From positions 4,196,915 through 4,260,914 of the forward strand of contig NZ_LZNS01000001.1 of the NCBI RefSeq assembly GCF_001984575.1: 64,000 nucleotides of DNA, given 5' to 3'. Shown here piece after piece: positions 18,210 to 27,160 of this stretch. The notes below the pieces were generated by a model. It searched no databases and had not been told where the DNA came from. It saw nothing but the letters and a program-made list of their open reading frames with translations. The stretch comes from Streptomyces sp. MP131-18 (lineage in GTDB: Bacteria; Actinomycetota; Actinomycetes; Streptomycetales; Streptomycetaceae). Numbering within the stretch: the stretch's first letter is position 1; each line of letters starts with the position of its first letter. Made by a program: the position numbers and the translations under genes.

Positions 18210-19412
18210 ATGACGGTCTGGGAAGACCTGGTCGGCCAGGACCGGGTGACGGAGCAGCTCACCGCCGCCGCGCGCGACGCCCACGCGTACGTGGCGGCCG
18301 TGGACAGCGGCGCCGAGCCCGACCTGTCCGGCTCGGCGATGACGCACGCCTGGCTGTTCACCGGCCCGCCCGGCTCCGGCAGAGCCACCGCGGCCCGCGC
18401 GTTCGCGGCGGCGCTCCAGTGCACGAGCCCCGACCTCGCCCTGGGCGGCCGGCCCGGCTGCGGCTTCTGCGACGGCTGCCACACGACGCTCGTCGGCACC
18501 CACGCCGACGTCGACGTCATCCGCACCGACCTGCTCACCATCGGCGTCAAGGAGACGCGCGACCTGGTACGCCGGGCCCAGCTGTCCCCGGCCGGCGGCC
18601 GCTGGCAGGTGATCGTGCTCGAAGACGCCGACCGCCTCACCGAAGGCGCGGGGAACGTGCTGCTCAAAGCCGTCGAGGAGCCCGCCCCCCGCACCGTCTG
18701 GCTGCTCTGCGCGCCCTCGGGCGAGGACGCGCTGCCCACCATCCGTTCCCGCTGCCGCCATCTCGCGCTGCGCACCCCGCCGGTCGCCGCCGTCGCCGAT
18801 GTCCTGGTGCGCAGGGACGGCATCGAGCCCGACGTCGCCCGCGCCGCCGCGCACGCCACGCAGGGCCACATCGGCCGCGCCAGGCGGCTGGCCACCGACG
18901 CGGAGGCCCGCGGCCGCCGCGCCGCCGTGCTGAAGCTCCCCGAGCGGCTGACGGACGTCGGCGGCTGCCTGCGTGCCGCCCAGGAGCTGGTCGACGCCGC
19001 CGCGGCCGACGCCAAGCAGCTCGCCGAGGAGCTGGACGAGAAGGAGACGGAGGAGCTGCGCGCCGCCCTCGGCGCCGCCGAGGGCAAGCGGCTGCCGCGC
19101 GGCACCGCGGGCGCGATGAAAGAGCTGGAGGACCGCCAGAAGCGGCGCGCCACCCGCACCCAGCGGGACGCCCTCGACCTGGCCCTCACCGATCTCGCCG
19201 GCTTCTACCGGGACGTGCTGGCCCGGCAGTTCGGCTCCTCGGTGGCCCTTGCCGGGGGCGAGAGCGCCGAGGCCGTCGAGCGGGTCGCCGTCGCGACCGG
19301 GCCCGAGCAGACCCTGCGCCGCATGGAGGCGATCCTCGACTGCCGCCGCGCGCTCGACCGCAATGTCGCCCCCCTGCTGGCCGTGGAGGCGATGACCGTG
19401 GCCCTGCGCTGA
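18210..19412 (+). CDS. holB: DNA polymerase III delta' subunit (clamp loader)
   Basis: A 400-residue AAA+ protein. The Walker A is GPPGSGRAT, with Arg where ATPases have Lys, fitting the non-hydrolysing delta' subunit; a zinc module CGFCDGC follows, then VIVLEDADRLTEGAGNVLLKAVEEP and the IRSRCRH sensor. ATG with GGAAGGAG upstream. It directly follows tmk, the usual actinobacterial order. The 200 bases before it contain a degenerate run of GTTGCGGCG-type repeats. Confidence 0.92.
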   Translation: MTVWEDLVGQDRVTEQLTAAARDAHAYVAAVDSGAEPDLSGSAMTHAWLFTGPPGSGRATAARAFAAALQCTSPDLALGGRPGCGFCDGCHTTLVGTHADVDVIRTDLLTIGVKETRDLVRRAQLSPAGGRWQVIVLEDADRLTEGAGNVLLKAVEEPAPRTVWLLCAPSGEDALPTIRSRCRHLALRTPPVAAVADVLVRRDGIEPDVARAAAHATQGHIGRARRLATDAEARGRRAAVLKLPERLTDVGGCLRAAQELVDAAAADAKQLAEELDEKETEELRAALGAAEGKRLPRGTAGAMKELEDRQKRRATRTQRDALDLALTDLAGFYRDVLARQFGSSVALAGGESAEAVERVAVATGPEQTLRRMEAILDCRRALDRNVAPLLAVEAMTVALR

Positions 19413-19461
19413 GAGGCTACGCTCCACAGGACCACACGGCACCGCACAGTCCGGGGGACCC

Positions 19462-21048
19462 ATGCGCACCACAGGCCGCATCGCCCTCGCCGTTCTCACG
19501 GCGACCACCCTGCTCCTGACCGCCTGTTCGTCGAACGACCGCCCCGACGAGCGTTCGCCGTCCGACCCGGAGAGCGACGCCTCCTCCCCAGCGCCGGACG
19601 CGCCCGCTCTTGAGCCGCTGCCCGAGGAGATCCCGGCCGAGCTCCAGCCCTACTACGAGCAGGAGCTGACCTGGAGTTCGTGCGGTGCGGTCGGTTTCCA
19701 GTGCGCCACCCTCGCCGTTCCGCTGGACTACGAGAACGTCGACCCGGCCCAGGACATCCAGCTCACCGTCACCCGGGCCCGCGCCACCGAGTCCGGGGAA
19801 CGGATCGGTGCCCTCCTGATGAACCCGGGCGGCCCCGGCGCCTCCGCCGTCGACTTCGCGCAGGACGCGGCGACCTACCTCTACCCGCCCGAGGTCCGCG
19901 CCCGTTACGACATGGTCGGCCTCGACGCCCGCGGCACCGGCCAGAGCGAGCCCGTCGAGTGCCTGACCGGCGATGCCATGGACGACTACACGCTGACCGA
20001 CCGCACCCCCGACTCCGACGCGGAGGTCGACGAACTGCTCGCGGCCTACGACGACTTCGCCCAGGGCTGCCAGGAGCGGTCCGGCGCCCTGCTGGAGCAC
20101 ATCTCGACCATCGAGTCCGCACGCGACATGGACGTCCTGCGCGCCGCGCTCGGCGACGAGAAGCTGCACTACGTCGGCTTCTCCTACGGCACCAAGCTCG
20201 GGGCCACGTACGCCGGGCTCTTCCCCCAGCGCACCGGGCGGCTCGTGCTCGACGCCGCGATGGACCCGCGGCTCTCCACCCTCGACACCGACCGCGAGCA
20301 GGCCGGCGGCTTCGAAACGGCGTTCCGCTCCTTCGCCGAGGACTGCACCCCGCGCGACAGTTGCGCGCTGGGCAACGACGGCGCCGACGGCGCGTCCCAG
20401 GCCCTGCTGGACTTCTTCGCCGAGGTCGATGCCGAGCCCCTGCCCACCGGCGACGAGGAGCGGCCCCTGACCGAATCCCTCGCGAGCACCGGCGTCTCCT
20501 ACGCGCTGTACGCCGAAGACCTGTGGCCCATGCTCCGCGACGCCCTCGCCACCGCCATCGAGGACGGCGACGGCTCGGCCCTGCTCGACCTGGCCGACGC
20601 CTACAACGAGCGCGAGGCCAACGGCACGTACGGCACCACCATGTTCGCGTTCCCCGCGATCAGCTGCCTGGACAGCCCCGCGGGCAACGAGGACGCCGAC
20701 GCGGTCCGTTCCGCACTTGCCGCGTACGAGGAGGCGTCGCCCACCTTCGGCCGCGACTTCGCCTGGGCCACGCTGCTGTGCGCCGCCTGGCCGGTCGATC
20801 CCTCCGGCGCCCCCGTCAGCATCCCGGCTGCCGACGCCACGGACATCCTGGTCATCGGCACCCTCCGCGACCCGGCCACCCCCTACGCCTGGGCCGAGGG
20901 CCTGGCCGACCAGCTGGAGACCGGCATCCTGCTGACCTACGACGGCGACGGCCACGGCGCGTACGGCGGCGCGAGCGAGTGCGTCGACTCGGCGGTCAAC
21001 GACTACCTCCTGGAGAACGTCAGCCCCGAGGACGGCACCACCTGCTGA
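19462..21048 (+). CDS. Secreted S33-type tripeptidyl aminopeptidase lipoprotein
   Basis: A 528-residue alpha/beta-hydrolase with a signal peptide and lipobox (LLLTACSS). Nucleophile elbow GFSYGTKLG, oxyanion region MNPGGPGASAV, catalytic Asp in ILVIGTLRDPATPY and His in DGDGHGAYG. The C-terminal Cys-containing segment (SECVDS...GTTC) is typical of the Streptomyces SlpD/SlpE tripeptidyl peptidase group. ATG with GGGG upstream. Confidence 0.88.
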   Translation: MRTTGRIALAVLTATTLLLTACSSNDRPDERSPSDPESDASSPAPDAPALEPLPEEIPAELQPYYEQELTWSSCGAVGFQCATLAVPLDYENVDPAQDIQLTVTRARATESGERIGALLMNPGGPGASAVDFAQDAATYLYPPEVRARYDMVGLDARGTGQSEPVECLTGDAMDDYTLTDRTPDSDAEVDELLAAYDDFAQGCQERSGALLEHISTIESARDMDVLRAALGDEKLHYVGFSYGTKLGATYAGLFPQRTGRLVLDAAMDPRLSTLDTDREQAGGFETAFRSFAEDCTPRDSCALGNDGADGASQALLDFFAEVDAEPLPTGDEERPLTESLASTGVSYALYAEDLWPMLRDALATAIEDGDGSALLDLADAYNEREANGTYGTTMFAFPAISCLDSPAGNEDADAVRSALAAYEEASPTFGRDFAWATLLCAAWPVDPSGAPVSIPAADATDILVIGTLRDPATPYAWAEGLADQLETGILLTYDGDGHGAYGGASECVDSAVNDYLLENVSPEDGTTC

Positions 21049-21069
21049 ACGACCTGCAATGATAACGGC

Positions 21070-21276
21070 ATGCCATGCATCCGTTACCGCACCGCCATAT
21101 CGGCGCACACCGAAGGTGACCCCCTCCCACCGGGGGTCACCGAGCAGGAACTGCTCACCCATCTGAACGCCTGCCCCGACTGCACCCGCTGGTCCAAACG
21201 CCTCCGCGCCCTGCGCGAGGCAACCGACGACCTCCTCCGCAGAAGGCGTTCGGGAGCACCCCCCAAACCTGTGTAG
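21070..21276 (+). CDS. Small zinc-finger (zf-HC2-like) protein
   Basis: A 68-residue protein with the pattern His-x(n)-Cys-x2-Cys (AHTEGDPL...HLNACPDCTRW) seen in ZAS/zf-HC2 anti-sigma modules, followed by a basic tail. There is no membrane segment, so it would be a soluble domain. It is common beside the tRNA-Thr gene in Streptomyces; function unknown. Confidence 0.6.
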   Translation: MPCIRYRTAISAHTEGDPLPPGVTEQELLTHLNACPDCTRWSKRLRALREATDDLLRRRRSGAPPKPV

Positions 21277-21314
21277 ACTGACGAGCGCTGCGCCCCCGCA
21301 GGACGCACGCGCCC

Positions 21315-21388
21315 GCCGCCTTAGCTCAGTCGGCCAGAGCGACGCACTCGTAATGCGTAGGTCAAGGGTTCGATTCCCTTAGGCGGCT
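21315..21388 (+). tRNA. tRNA-Thr (CGU anticodon)
   Basis: A 74-nt cloverleaf. Acceptor arms GCCGCCT/AGGCGGC pair perfectly, D-arm GCTC/GAGC, anticodon stem ACGCA/TGCGT around loop CTCGTAA (anticodon CGT), T-arm AAGGG/CCCTT around TTCGATT, and discriminator T. CCA is not encoded. It is the integration site of the prophage: the integrase gene ends 44 bp beyond its 3' end. Confidence 0.97.
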
Positions 21389-21390
21389 CA
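21340..21390 (+). other. Inferred prophage attachment site (attL) in the 3' half of tRNA-Thr
   Basis: The tyrosine integrase gene abuts the 3' end of an intact tRNA gene, and everything beyond is prophage-like. The crossover core is normally the tRNA 3' half (anticodon loop to acceptor), which stays functional after insertion. The matching attR copy lies outside the window, so exact limits cannot be set. Confidence 0.55.
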
Positions 21391-21394
21391 CCCC

Positions 21395-21430
21395 AAGGCC
21401 AGGTCACACGTGGTGTGACCTGGCCTTTTT
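21395..21430. terminator. Bidirectional terminator between tRNA-Thr and integrase
   Basis: A perfect 15-bp stem (AAGGCCAGGTCACAC paired with 21413-21427) with a 3-nt loop, followed by T residues on the plus strand and preceded by the complementary A pair for the minus strand. It sits between the tRNA end and the stop codon of the convergent integrase gene, and would stop transcription from both sides. Confidence 0.85.
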
Positions 21431-21431
21431 C

Positions 21432-23306
21432 TTACGCCCGAACCCTCCCGGATGGGAAGGGAATGATCTTCGCCCCCTCTGGCGTGAGCGTGGCGTGAGC
21501 GGAGGTATTTTCAGGAGGGGCGTCGCCCTCATGCTCCTCCTCCAGAATGTCTGTTCTCCGGAGCGGAACGAGCCGGACGGCTGCCTCGGCCGCCGCGGCT
21601 CCGCGCTGGATCTCGGCGGGGGACGACGTGCTGCCGCTCAGCTCGGGGGCATCCTGAACCGCGGTACGGATGGCGTCGGCAAGCTGCTCGACGAACGTCT
21701 CGGCGCGAAGGTCCAGCGTGGCCAGACGGGCGGCGAACGCCGGACTGTTCAGAAGCCGATCGGGGTCGATGGCCGAGAGGCTGGGCGCAGGCTTGGCCGC
21801 TTCGCCTCGGGGAATCATGCGCGCTGTGGCTTCGGCCGCCTTGAGGGCCACCTGGGGAAGCACGTGCTGATAGACCTCCCGTGTGACACGGGTGTCGCTG
21901 TGCCCCAGGGTTTCGGCCACGATCTTGGCGTCAACTCCGGCGGCGAGCATGAGCGAGGCCGCGCCGTGCCGCAGATCGTGCAGTCGGATCGGCGGCAGTC
22001 CTGACGCCTCGACGAGCCGATCGAACTCGGCGCTGAGCCAGCGAGGATCGATCCACGAGCCGTCCTCCGTCGTGAACAGCCGGCCGGTGTCCTGCCACGC
22101 CTCACCCAGTTCGCGCCGCTTCGCGTCCTGCCGTGCGAGTTGGTCGTCAATCACCTCATCGGTGATCGAGTCGAGGGCGATGACCCTTGCGCCGCTGTTG
22201 GTCTTCGGCGCGCTCTCACGGACTCCCCAGCCGTCCTCGGTCCGCGTCTGGACGAGTTGCTTGGCGATGGTGAGCGTCTTGACCTTGCGGTTCCGGTCCT
22301 GTCGCCGGCATCCGCATGCCTCGCCACGCCGCAGGCCGCGGAAGGCGATCACATGCCACACACCGTACAGCCAGTGATCTGCGACGAAGTCGAGCCACTG
22401 CCCGGTTTGTTCTGGGGTCCAGACCATCACGGGCGATGGCTTGATGCCGGTCCTCCGCCACTCCTCGACACACTCGGCCGTCCAGAACAGAGCCTTGGGC
22501 CGCTCGGCCGGCTCCAGTTCGACGTGACCCGCGGCGTTGAAGCTGAGCTGTCCTCGCTTGATCGCCGTGTTCAGGGCAGCCCTAAGGGTGGCCTTGATGC
22601 GATGCTGGGACGCCATGCCCGTGACGCGGCGGAACGGCGGCATGGCCGCGATGGCATCCTTCAGCCCTCTGCGGCGGGCGCGGTTCTCCGCCCCCTTCCA
22701 CGGGATGCTGGCCAGTTCCTCGATCGCGGCCCGCCGCATGGCGTTCGCATCGCGGATCTCTTCGTTCGTTGCCTCGATGGCGGCGAACATCTCGTCGAGG
22801 TGCGGAACGGTCAGGCGGTCGCGTCGGATGTGCCCAAGGTGAGGTTTCAAGTGCACGCGTACGTCAACGTCGTATCGCGTCTTCGCGCCGTCGCGGAGTT
22901 TCTTCTTTCCGGCAAGCCACTCGTCGAGCCACTCACCGATCGTGATGTGGGTGATCAACGACTGACCGGTGCTGAACTTCTTCCTGGTTTCCTCCAAGTC
23001 CGGTATGGGGTCCTTCTCGCCTACCGAATCGAGCAGGTCGCCGATACGCGTTTGCCCCTCGTTGTCCTCAGCGCTGGGGAGGGCTAGCAATGCACGTACC
23101 TTGTCGAGGTCGGCCTGTGCCTTCGTTGACGTGGGATAACCGCTCCGGCTGAAGGACCGCCGCTGGCCCTCCTTGCTTGGTGGCAGCTCCTGGCGGATCG
23201 AGTAGGAGCCGTGCTTCTTCTGCCTGAGCTTCGGGCACTTACTGCCCAACGGCTTGCGGGTTTTCGGGTCCCGGCAGAAGCACCGCCTGTACGTCGAGCC
23301 CTTCAC
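21432..23306 (-). CDS. int: Prophage tyrosine recombinase (integrase)
   Basis: A 624-residue site-specific recombinase. The catalytic set is complete: Arg near residue 325 (AFRGLRRGEACG), HxxR near 441-444 (HDLRHGAASLML), His near 469 (ETLGHSD) and the nucleophile Tyr near 478 (REVYQH). About 145 residues follow the tyrosine, an unusually long tail. The N-terminus has a Cys-containing segment (STYRRCFCRD) as in other actinobacterial integrases, then SAM-like core-binding sequence. GTG at 23306 has GGGAGG eight bases upstream; an open frame extends further but lacks coding character. Confidence 0.93.
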   Translation of the reverse strand: MKGSTYRRCFCRDPKTRKPLGSKCPKLRQKKHGSYSIRQELPPSKEGQRRSFSRSGYPTSTKAQADLDKVRALLALPSAEDNEGQTRIGDLLDSVGEKDPIPDLEETRKKFSTGQSLITHITIGEWLDEWLAGKKKLRDGAKTRYDVDVRVHLKPHLGHIRRDRLTVPHLDEMFAAIEATNEEIRDANAMRRAAIEELASIPWKGAENRARRRGLKDAIAAMPPFRRVTGMASQHRIKATLRAALNTAIKRGQLSFNAAGHVELEPAERPKALFWTAECVEEWRRTGIKPSPVMVWTPEQTGQWLDFVADHWLYGVWHVIAFRGLRRGEACGCRRQDRNRKVKTLTIAKQLVQTRTEDGWGVRESAPKTNSGARVIALDSITDEVIDDQLARQDAKRRELGEAWQDTGRLFTTEDGSWIDPRWLSAEFDRLVEASGLPPIRLHDLRHGAASLMLAAGVDAKIVAETLGHSDTRVTREVYQHVLPQVALKAAEATARMIPRGEAAKPAPSLSAIDPDRLLNSPAFAARLATLDLRAETFVEQLADAIRTAVQDAPELSGSTSSPAEIQRGAAAAEAAVRLVPLRRTDILEEEHEGDAPPENTSAHATLTPEGAKIIPFPSGRVRA

Positions 23307-23500
23307 CTCCTGATCCCTCCCACAACGTCTGAGAGGCCGGTGAAGGTCAACGAAAGGGGGGCGTTCGCAGCGGAACGGCGGTGCGCGTTCACGAACCCTC
23401 GCAGGAGGGCATGTGCCATGGTGGGCATGGTGTCTCCGTCGTTGGAAGACGGCCCTGGGAACCGTAGGCAAGGCGTCAGGGCCGCCTGGTGTCGGTTGGG
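23303..23500 (-). CDS. Possible small ORF coupled to the integrase
   Basis: A 65-residue frame (77 residues from an earlier ATG at 23536) whose TGA overlaps the integrase GTG in a GTGA junction, and whose last codons AGG AGG form a purine-rich site. Third codon positions are about three-quarters G or C, less than neighbouring genes. No recognisable domain. The overlap is suggestive of translational coupling, but the ORF may be chance. Confidence 0.35.
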   Translation of the reverse strand, partial: PNRHQAALTPCLRFPGPSSNDGDTMPTMAHALLRGFVNAHRRSAANAPLSLTFTGLSDVVGGIRR

Positions 23501-23572
23501 CATCGGGCCCTCGGTGCGGATGCGGTGCTGCAACACCGCGGAGTTCGCGCCGAGGGCCGTTCGATCTGGCGA

Positions 23573-23848
23573 TCACACGGCCGTGTTGTCCGTATCGGCC
23601 GTGGGGGCCGGTGTGTCTGGGCTGATGCCGAGGACGCGCAGCAGGGCCGCGCGGGCGACGCGGTAGGTGCGGCCGGCCCGCAGCACGGGAACCGGGTACC
23701 TCCCGCTCCTGGCAAGGGCATAACCGGTTGAACGGCGCAGAGAGAGGGCGCGATTGGCGTCGTCGAGGGGCACACTAACCGGCAAGGCGAGCAACTCCTC
23801 GAGCGTCATGCCCGGTATCTCCGTCTCCTCGGCTCCGTGGTCGGTCAC
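23573..23848 (-). CDS. xis: Excisionase-like helix-turn-helix protein
   Basis: A 91-residue MerR/Xis-type winged-helix protein: LDDANRALSLRRSTGYALAR forms the recognition helices and RYPVPVLRAGRTYRVARAAL the wing, the pattern of excisionase/AlpA-like DNA-binding proteins. GTG with GGAGGA seven bases upstream. Located next to the integrase in the same direction, it probably directs prophage excision. Confidence 0.8.
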   Translation of the reverse strand: MTDHGAEETEIPGMTLEELLALPVSVPLDDANRALSLRRSTGYALARSGRYPVPVLRAGRTYRVARAALLRVLGISPDTPAPTADTDNTAV

Positions 23849-23954
23849 CGTGGACTCCTCCGATCTAACCTGCTCGGCCGAGATTTCCTGACGGCTCGGC
23901 GGATGAAGGAGGAGGGTAGGTGCGTGTACCACGCGGAGCTGGATGAAGAAGCCG

Positions 23955-24629
23955 TTAAGCGACGGAGACGTGGGTTTCGTCGTTCTCCTGGCCGACGTTG
24001 GCGGCTGGGGCGTGTGCGTGCCGCGTCCTCCAAGCCGACCGGACCACGTACGACACGGGATACCACCGTGAGTCCGTGGTGGATGTGAGCGCAGTCCAGT
24101 GACCCGTGGGGTTGGTGGAGAGTGAGCCGTCACCCCTGGTGGAGATGGCGTAGGCCACGGCTGCCACGGTGCGCAGGTCTACGTGGGTGTTCCGTGCCTG
24201 TTCCAGCGAGAGCAGCAGACGCGTGAGGGAGTGCCTGCTGCGTGCGACGAGTTCCTTGAGGGTGATCTCCAGCGAGACGTCCGAGAGCTGGCGGGCGGCG
24301 CCGAGGACCTGGCCGATGTCCGGACCGTCGACGTGATGGGCTAGGCCGTTGGGGGCATGGGGTTTGAGGAGCGCGCTGGCGGCCAGCACGGCGGCGAGGG
24401 TGGTGTCGTACACGGCCTGTTGCTGGACCTCGGTGTCGGGAGGCAGCGGCAGGTCGGCTTCAGTTGCTGCCCCATAGAGTTGGAGCGGGTCATTGGCGAC
24501 GCGCAGGAACACCCCCTGGCGGTCGCCGTGCTCGCGCGGCCAGCGCAAAGCACGTACGGTCCAGTGGCCGTGCCGGGGGTGGTGCTCGGTAAGGTGGCGG
24601 CACAGGTCGCCGAGGTAAGTCTCGTCCAT
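23955..24629 (-). CDS. Hypothetical actinobacterial protein
   Basis: A 224-residue soluble protein with no recognised catalytic motif. It is helical in the middle (LAAVLAASALLKPH; SLEITLKELVARSRHSLTRLLLSLEQ). ATG with GAGGAG six bases upstream. It may head the minus-strand transcript that continues into xis and int. The adjacent DNA beyond its start is the end of an IS110 element, which may have separated it from its native promoter. Confidence 0.6.
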   Translation of the reverse strand: MDETYLGDLCRHLTEHHPRHGHWTVRALRWPREHGDRQGVFLRVANDPLQLYGAATEADLPLPPDTEVQQQAVYDTTLAAVLAASALLKPHAPNGLAHHVDGPDIGQVLGAARQLSDVSLEITLKELVARSRHSLTRLLLSLEQARNTHVDLRTVAAVAYAISTRGDGSLSTNPTGHWTALTSTTDSRWYPVSYVVRSAWRTRHAHAPAANVGQENDETHVSVA

Positions 24630-24752
24630 GATCTGCTCCTCTTCCTCTTCGTGATGCGTGGGTGCCAGGTGAAGTAGGGCGGCCGGTACCGTTCCCGCGT
24701 AAGGGCTCCCTCTGGGCCCGAGGTGATGTCCTAGGTATTCCGGCCACCCGGT

Positions 24753-26013
24753 CTATGGGTTCGACTCCTCGACGGGTGCGTCCTGGGAGCCGTGGGCGGG
24801 GAAGGCGCGCTCCTCGCTGTAGAACTCGTCGTGGATGAGGCAGTGGTGTAGCGAGCTGAGCAGCTTCCCCGCCAGGCGCCGCAGGGCTGCGGCGAAGGCG
24901 TCGCCGACCTCCCGCCGTCGGTCGTAGTAGGCGCGGCAGGCTGAGGAGTGAGGCAGCGCGGTAAAGCCCCACAGATGGCACGTGCCTTTGAGATACCGGT
25001 TGGCCACCTTGCGGTGGGTGACTGTGGTGCTGTTTCCGCTGGCCCAGGTCAGCGGGGCGACGCCGGCGTAGGCTCGGAGTCCGCGGGCGCTGGTGAAGCG
25101 GCCCAGGTCGTCGCCGAGCCAGGAGCCGAGCTCCAGTCAACGGCCCGACCCCGGGGAAGCTGAGGTACACCGGGGCGTGGGGATGGTCGAGGAACGCCTC
25201 GGTGGTCTGCTCGGTCAGCTCGTCCAGGATGCGGCAGGCTTGGTCGACCATGGCCAGGGTGGTGAGCATCCGCTGGCCCATGGCCTCCTCGACAGCCGCG
25301 GGCTGGCGTAGCTGAGGCTGGCGGAACAGGTCACGCAGGCGGCCGGCGTGCTCGTCGACCTGGCGAGTGCGCCCGGCTGCGGCCAGGACGTCGAACAGCT
25401 TCTTCTTGCTGATGCGGGCGGCGCGCCCCGGGGTGGAAGCCAGCGCCAGCACCGCGCGTGCCTCGGGCCGGAGCAGCCCGTGCGGCAGGTGGTCCCACGC
25501 CTGGAGGGCGGCGGGGAAGTACTCGCGCAGCTGGGAGCGCAGTTGGTTCCCGTGGTACTGCCGGGTCCGCGTGGCATGATGCTGGGCGCGTGCCAGTTCC
25601 TTGATCGCCGCTGCCTGCTCCGAGCGGCCGGCCAGTGGGCGGTGCCGGGTGCCGTCCATCCGGACGATGTTCGCCAACAACTCCGCGTCGCTCTTGTCAT
25701 CCTTCTTCTTGGCTGGGCTGAGCCTGCCGCGATACCGGGCCACGACGGTCGGATTGAGCATGATCACGGGCTGCCTCTGGCGCATCAGCTCGGTGACCAG
25801 CAGCCCGCGGTCGGTTTCGATTACCACTGGAACCTGGCGACGGCTGTGGCGGTGGCTGGTGGGGTGGAGGCCCCGAAGCAGGTCAAGGAGTTCGGCGACA
25901 CCGTCGGGGGTCTCGGCGATCCGCGCGCGGGCGACGACCTGACCTGCCCGGTCCACCACAGCGACGTCATTCAACTTCTGAGACCAGTCGATCCCGCACC
26001 ACCACCGCGTCAC
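24753..26013 (-). pseudogene. IS110-family transposase, frameshifted
   Basis: DEDD-type transposase of the IS110 family. The N-terminal RuvC-like domain is intact (Asp9 in GIDWSQ, Glu66 in VVIETDRG, Asp106/Asp109 in KKDDKSDAE). In the C-terminal Tnp20 domain, after FPGVGPLTGARLLA, the frame is lost at about 25113: the expected GDDLGRF follows in another frame, consistent with loss of about 5 bp (a missing Glu-Leu). The rest continues to a stop at 24753, including SGNSTTV with the catalytic Ser. GTG start at 26013 with GGAGGAG. Probably inactive unless recoded. Confidence 0.88.
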
Positions 26014-26358
26014 CGATGACTCCTCCGTCGCGCCACACAGCGCGGGCCAGGCGGCCCGCCGTTCTCTCGTGAGGGCTCATAGGGCCGGGATCGCAACAGG
26101 CGTGTGCTCACTCGGCCCGCACCGCCTCAACCATATATGGATGATGACCAGAATGTCATGGGGTGATGGAGGGGTCGGCAGGCGGAGTCGCCACTCTCTA
26201 GGAAGGGCTCAATTCCCTGGTTCTCAACAGGCGTACGCCCGCCTGCCCGACGGTGGAGCTACCTATCGGTCGCTCATTCGAACAAACCCTATACGGTTGA
26301 AGCTGGGGGCGTTGAGTCGAAGATCAGCGATCCGCGAGATGATGAGGAGGGCAATCCT
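26014..26358. other. Non-coding stretch upstream of the IS110 transposase (possible guide-RNA region)
   Basis: About 345 bases without a gene. On the transposase side is a perfect GCGGGCC/GGCCCGC hairpin with a 4-nt loop (26042-26059). Farther out is the palindrome CCATATATGG. IS110-type elements encode their bridge RNA between the element end and the transposase start, which is this side. The last 15 bases carry the ribosome site (GAGGAGGG) of the XRE gene. Confidence 0.45.
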
Positions 26359-26688
26359 GTGGGTGACCAGGTGTGGGAGGACGGTGACATGCGGGCCGAG
26401 AAGCCCCGCTCCTACGTCATCGAGGGCCAGTGGCCGTACGCGGTCCTCGACGAGGAAGCGCCTGTCGCGGCTCACTACGGGCAGGAGGTGGCGCTTCGTG
26501 TCGCTGAGGCGATGAAGCTGAGAGGGCTGACGCAGGAAGCGCTGGCGCGGCGCGCTGACCTTGGTCAGGTCACCATCAGCCGGGTGCTGCAAGGCGAGGT
26601 GTATCCGGACCTGGTCACTCTCGCGAAGCTGGAACAGGCCCTGCGCGCTGACGTCTACCCGACCGGCCTGTACCGGGTGCACGAGTGA
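26359..26688 (+). CDS. XRE-family helix-turn-helix protein
   Basis: A 109-residue protein. A linker of about 45 residues (SYVIEGQWPYAVLDEEAP) precedes a Cro/C1-type HTH: ALRVAEAMKLRGLTQEALAR, then ADLGQVTISRVLQG and YPDLVTLAKLEQAL. The N-terminal part is unlike typical phage repressors and resembles antitoxin-like HTH proteins, but no toxin partner is visible next to it. GTG with GAGGAGGG seven bases upstream. Confidence 0.8.
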   Translation: MGDQVWEDGDMRAEKPRSYVIEGQWPYAVLDEEAPVAAHYGQEVALRVAEAMKLRGLTQEALARRADLGQVTISRVLQGEVYPDLVTLAKLEQALRADVYPTGLYRVHE

Positions 26689-26769
26689 GCGGTCATGGCG
26701 CCTACTCGACCGGCGAGAGTTTGTCCGAAGAGAAGGCTCCTCCCGGACGGGTACGGAGTGTCATGGTGT

Positions 26770-26808
26770 GAGTGCGCGGGGCCCACGTCGATTGGGCCCC
26801 ACGCACTC
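26770..26808. terminator. Bidirectional hairpin terminator
   Basis: A 16-bp stem (26770-26785 with 26793-26808, one mismatch) around a 7-nt loop. It lies between the convergent XRE gene (ending 26688) and the minus-strand small gene (ending 26811). No T-run follows, as is common in Streptomyces. Confidence 0.75.
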
Positions 26809-26810
26809 TG

Positions 26811-27017
26811 TCACGGAGAGTCCGCCGATGGGTCGAACCAGTCGCTGATCCACTGGTTGAGATGACGCTCCAGGTGACGTCGGTTGTCCTCGTCTCCTAA
26901 GAACCACTCGACGACCCACACAAAGATGTCCTGCCCTCCTGTCGCCAGGTCAGCCCCGTCGATGTAGATCCTCCCGCTGTGGGGGATGAACGGGACTGCC
27001 ACGACGTGGACCCGCAT
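26811..27017 (-). CDS. Small hypothetical protein
   Basis: A 68-residue protein (MRVHVVAVPFIPHSGRIYI...) with beta-strand-like N-terminus, a Trp-rich middle (IFVWVVEWFLGDEDNRRHLE) and an acidic end. No family recognised. ATG at 27017 with AAGGGGGG eight bases upstream; an in-frame GTG at 27056 has no ribosome site. It shares the strand with the downstream-lying XRE regulator gene at 27161. Confidence 0.5.
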   Translation of the reverse strand: MRVHVVAVPFIPHSGRIYIDGADLATGGQDIFVWVVEWFLGDEDNRRHLERHLNQWISDWFDPSADSP

Positions 27018-27160
27018 CTGCGGCGCCCCCCTTACATGGAGATAGCCGCCCTCCACATAACTGACAGAACATCACGCGAGTTGCGACACCGGGAGGGTGC
27101 GACTGTACGACTCTCGTAAGTGCACGACTTTTTCACGTTTCATCTACGACTGGTGCCGGT

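Larger units (their letters stand above)
24630..26358 (-). mobile_element. IS110-family insertion sequence (limits approximate)
   Basis: The transposase pseudogene and its flanking non-coding ends interrupt the span between a minus-strand prophage gene (start at 24629) and a plus-strand XRE gene (26359). IS110 elements have no long terminal inverted repeats, so ends cannot be fixed by eye; the element lies inside these limits. Confidence 0.6.

Noticed and set aside
21395..21427. Perfect palindrome next to tRNA as an attachment or recombinase site
   Set aside because: Its stem-loop with T-run between two convergent transcripts is best explained as a bidirectional terminator.
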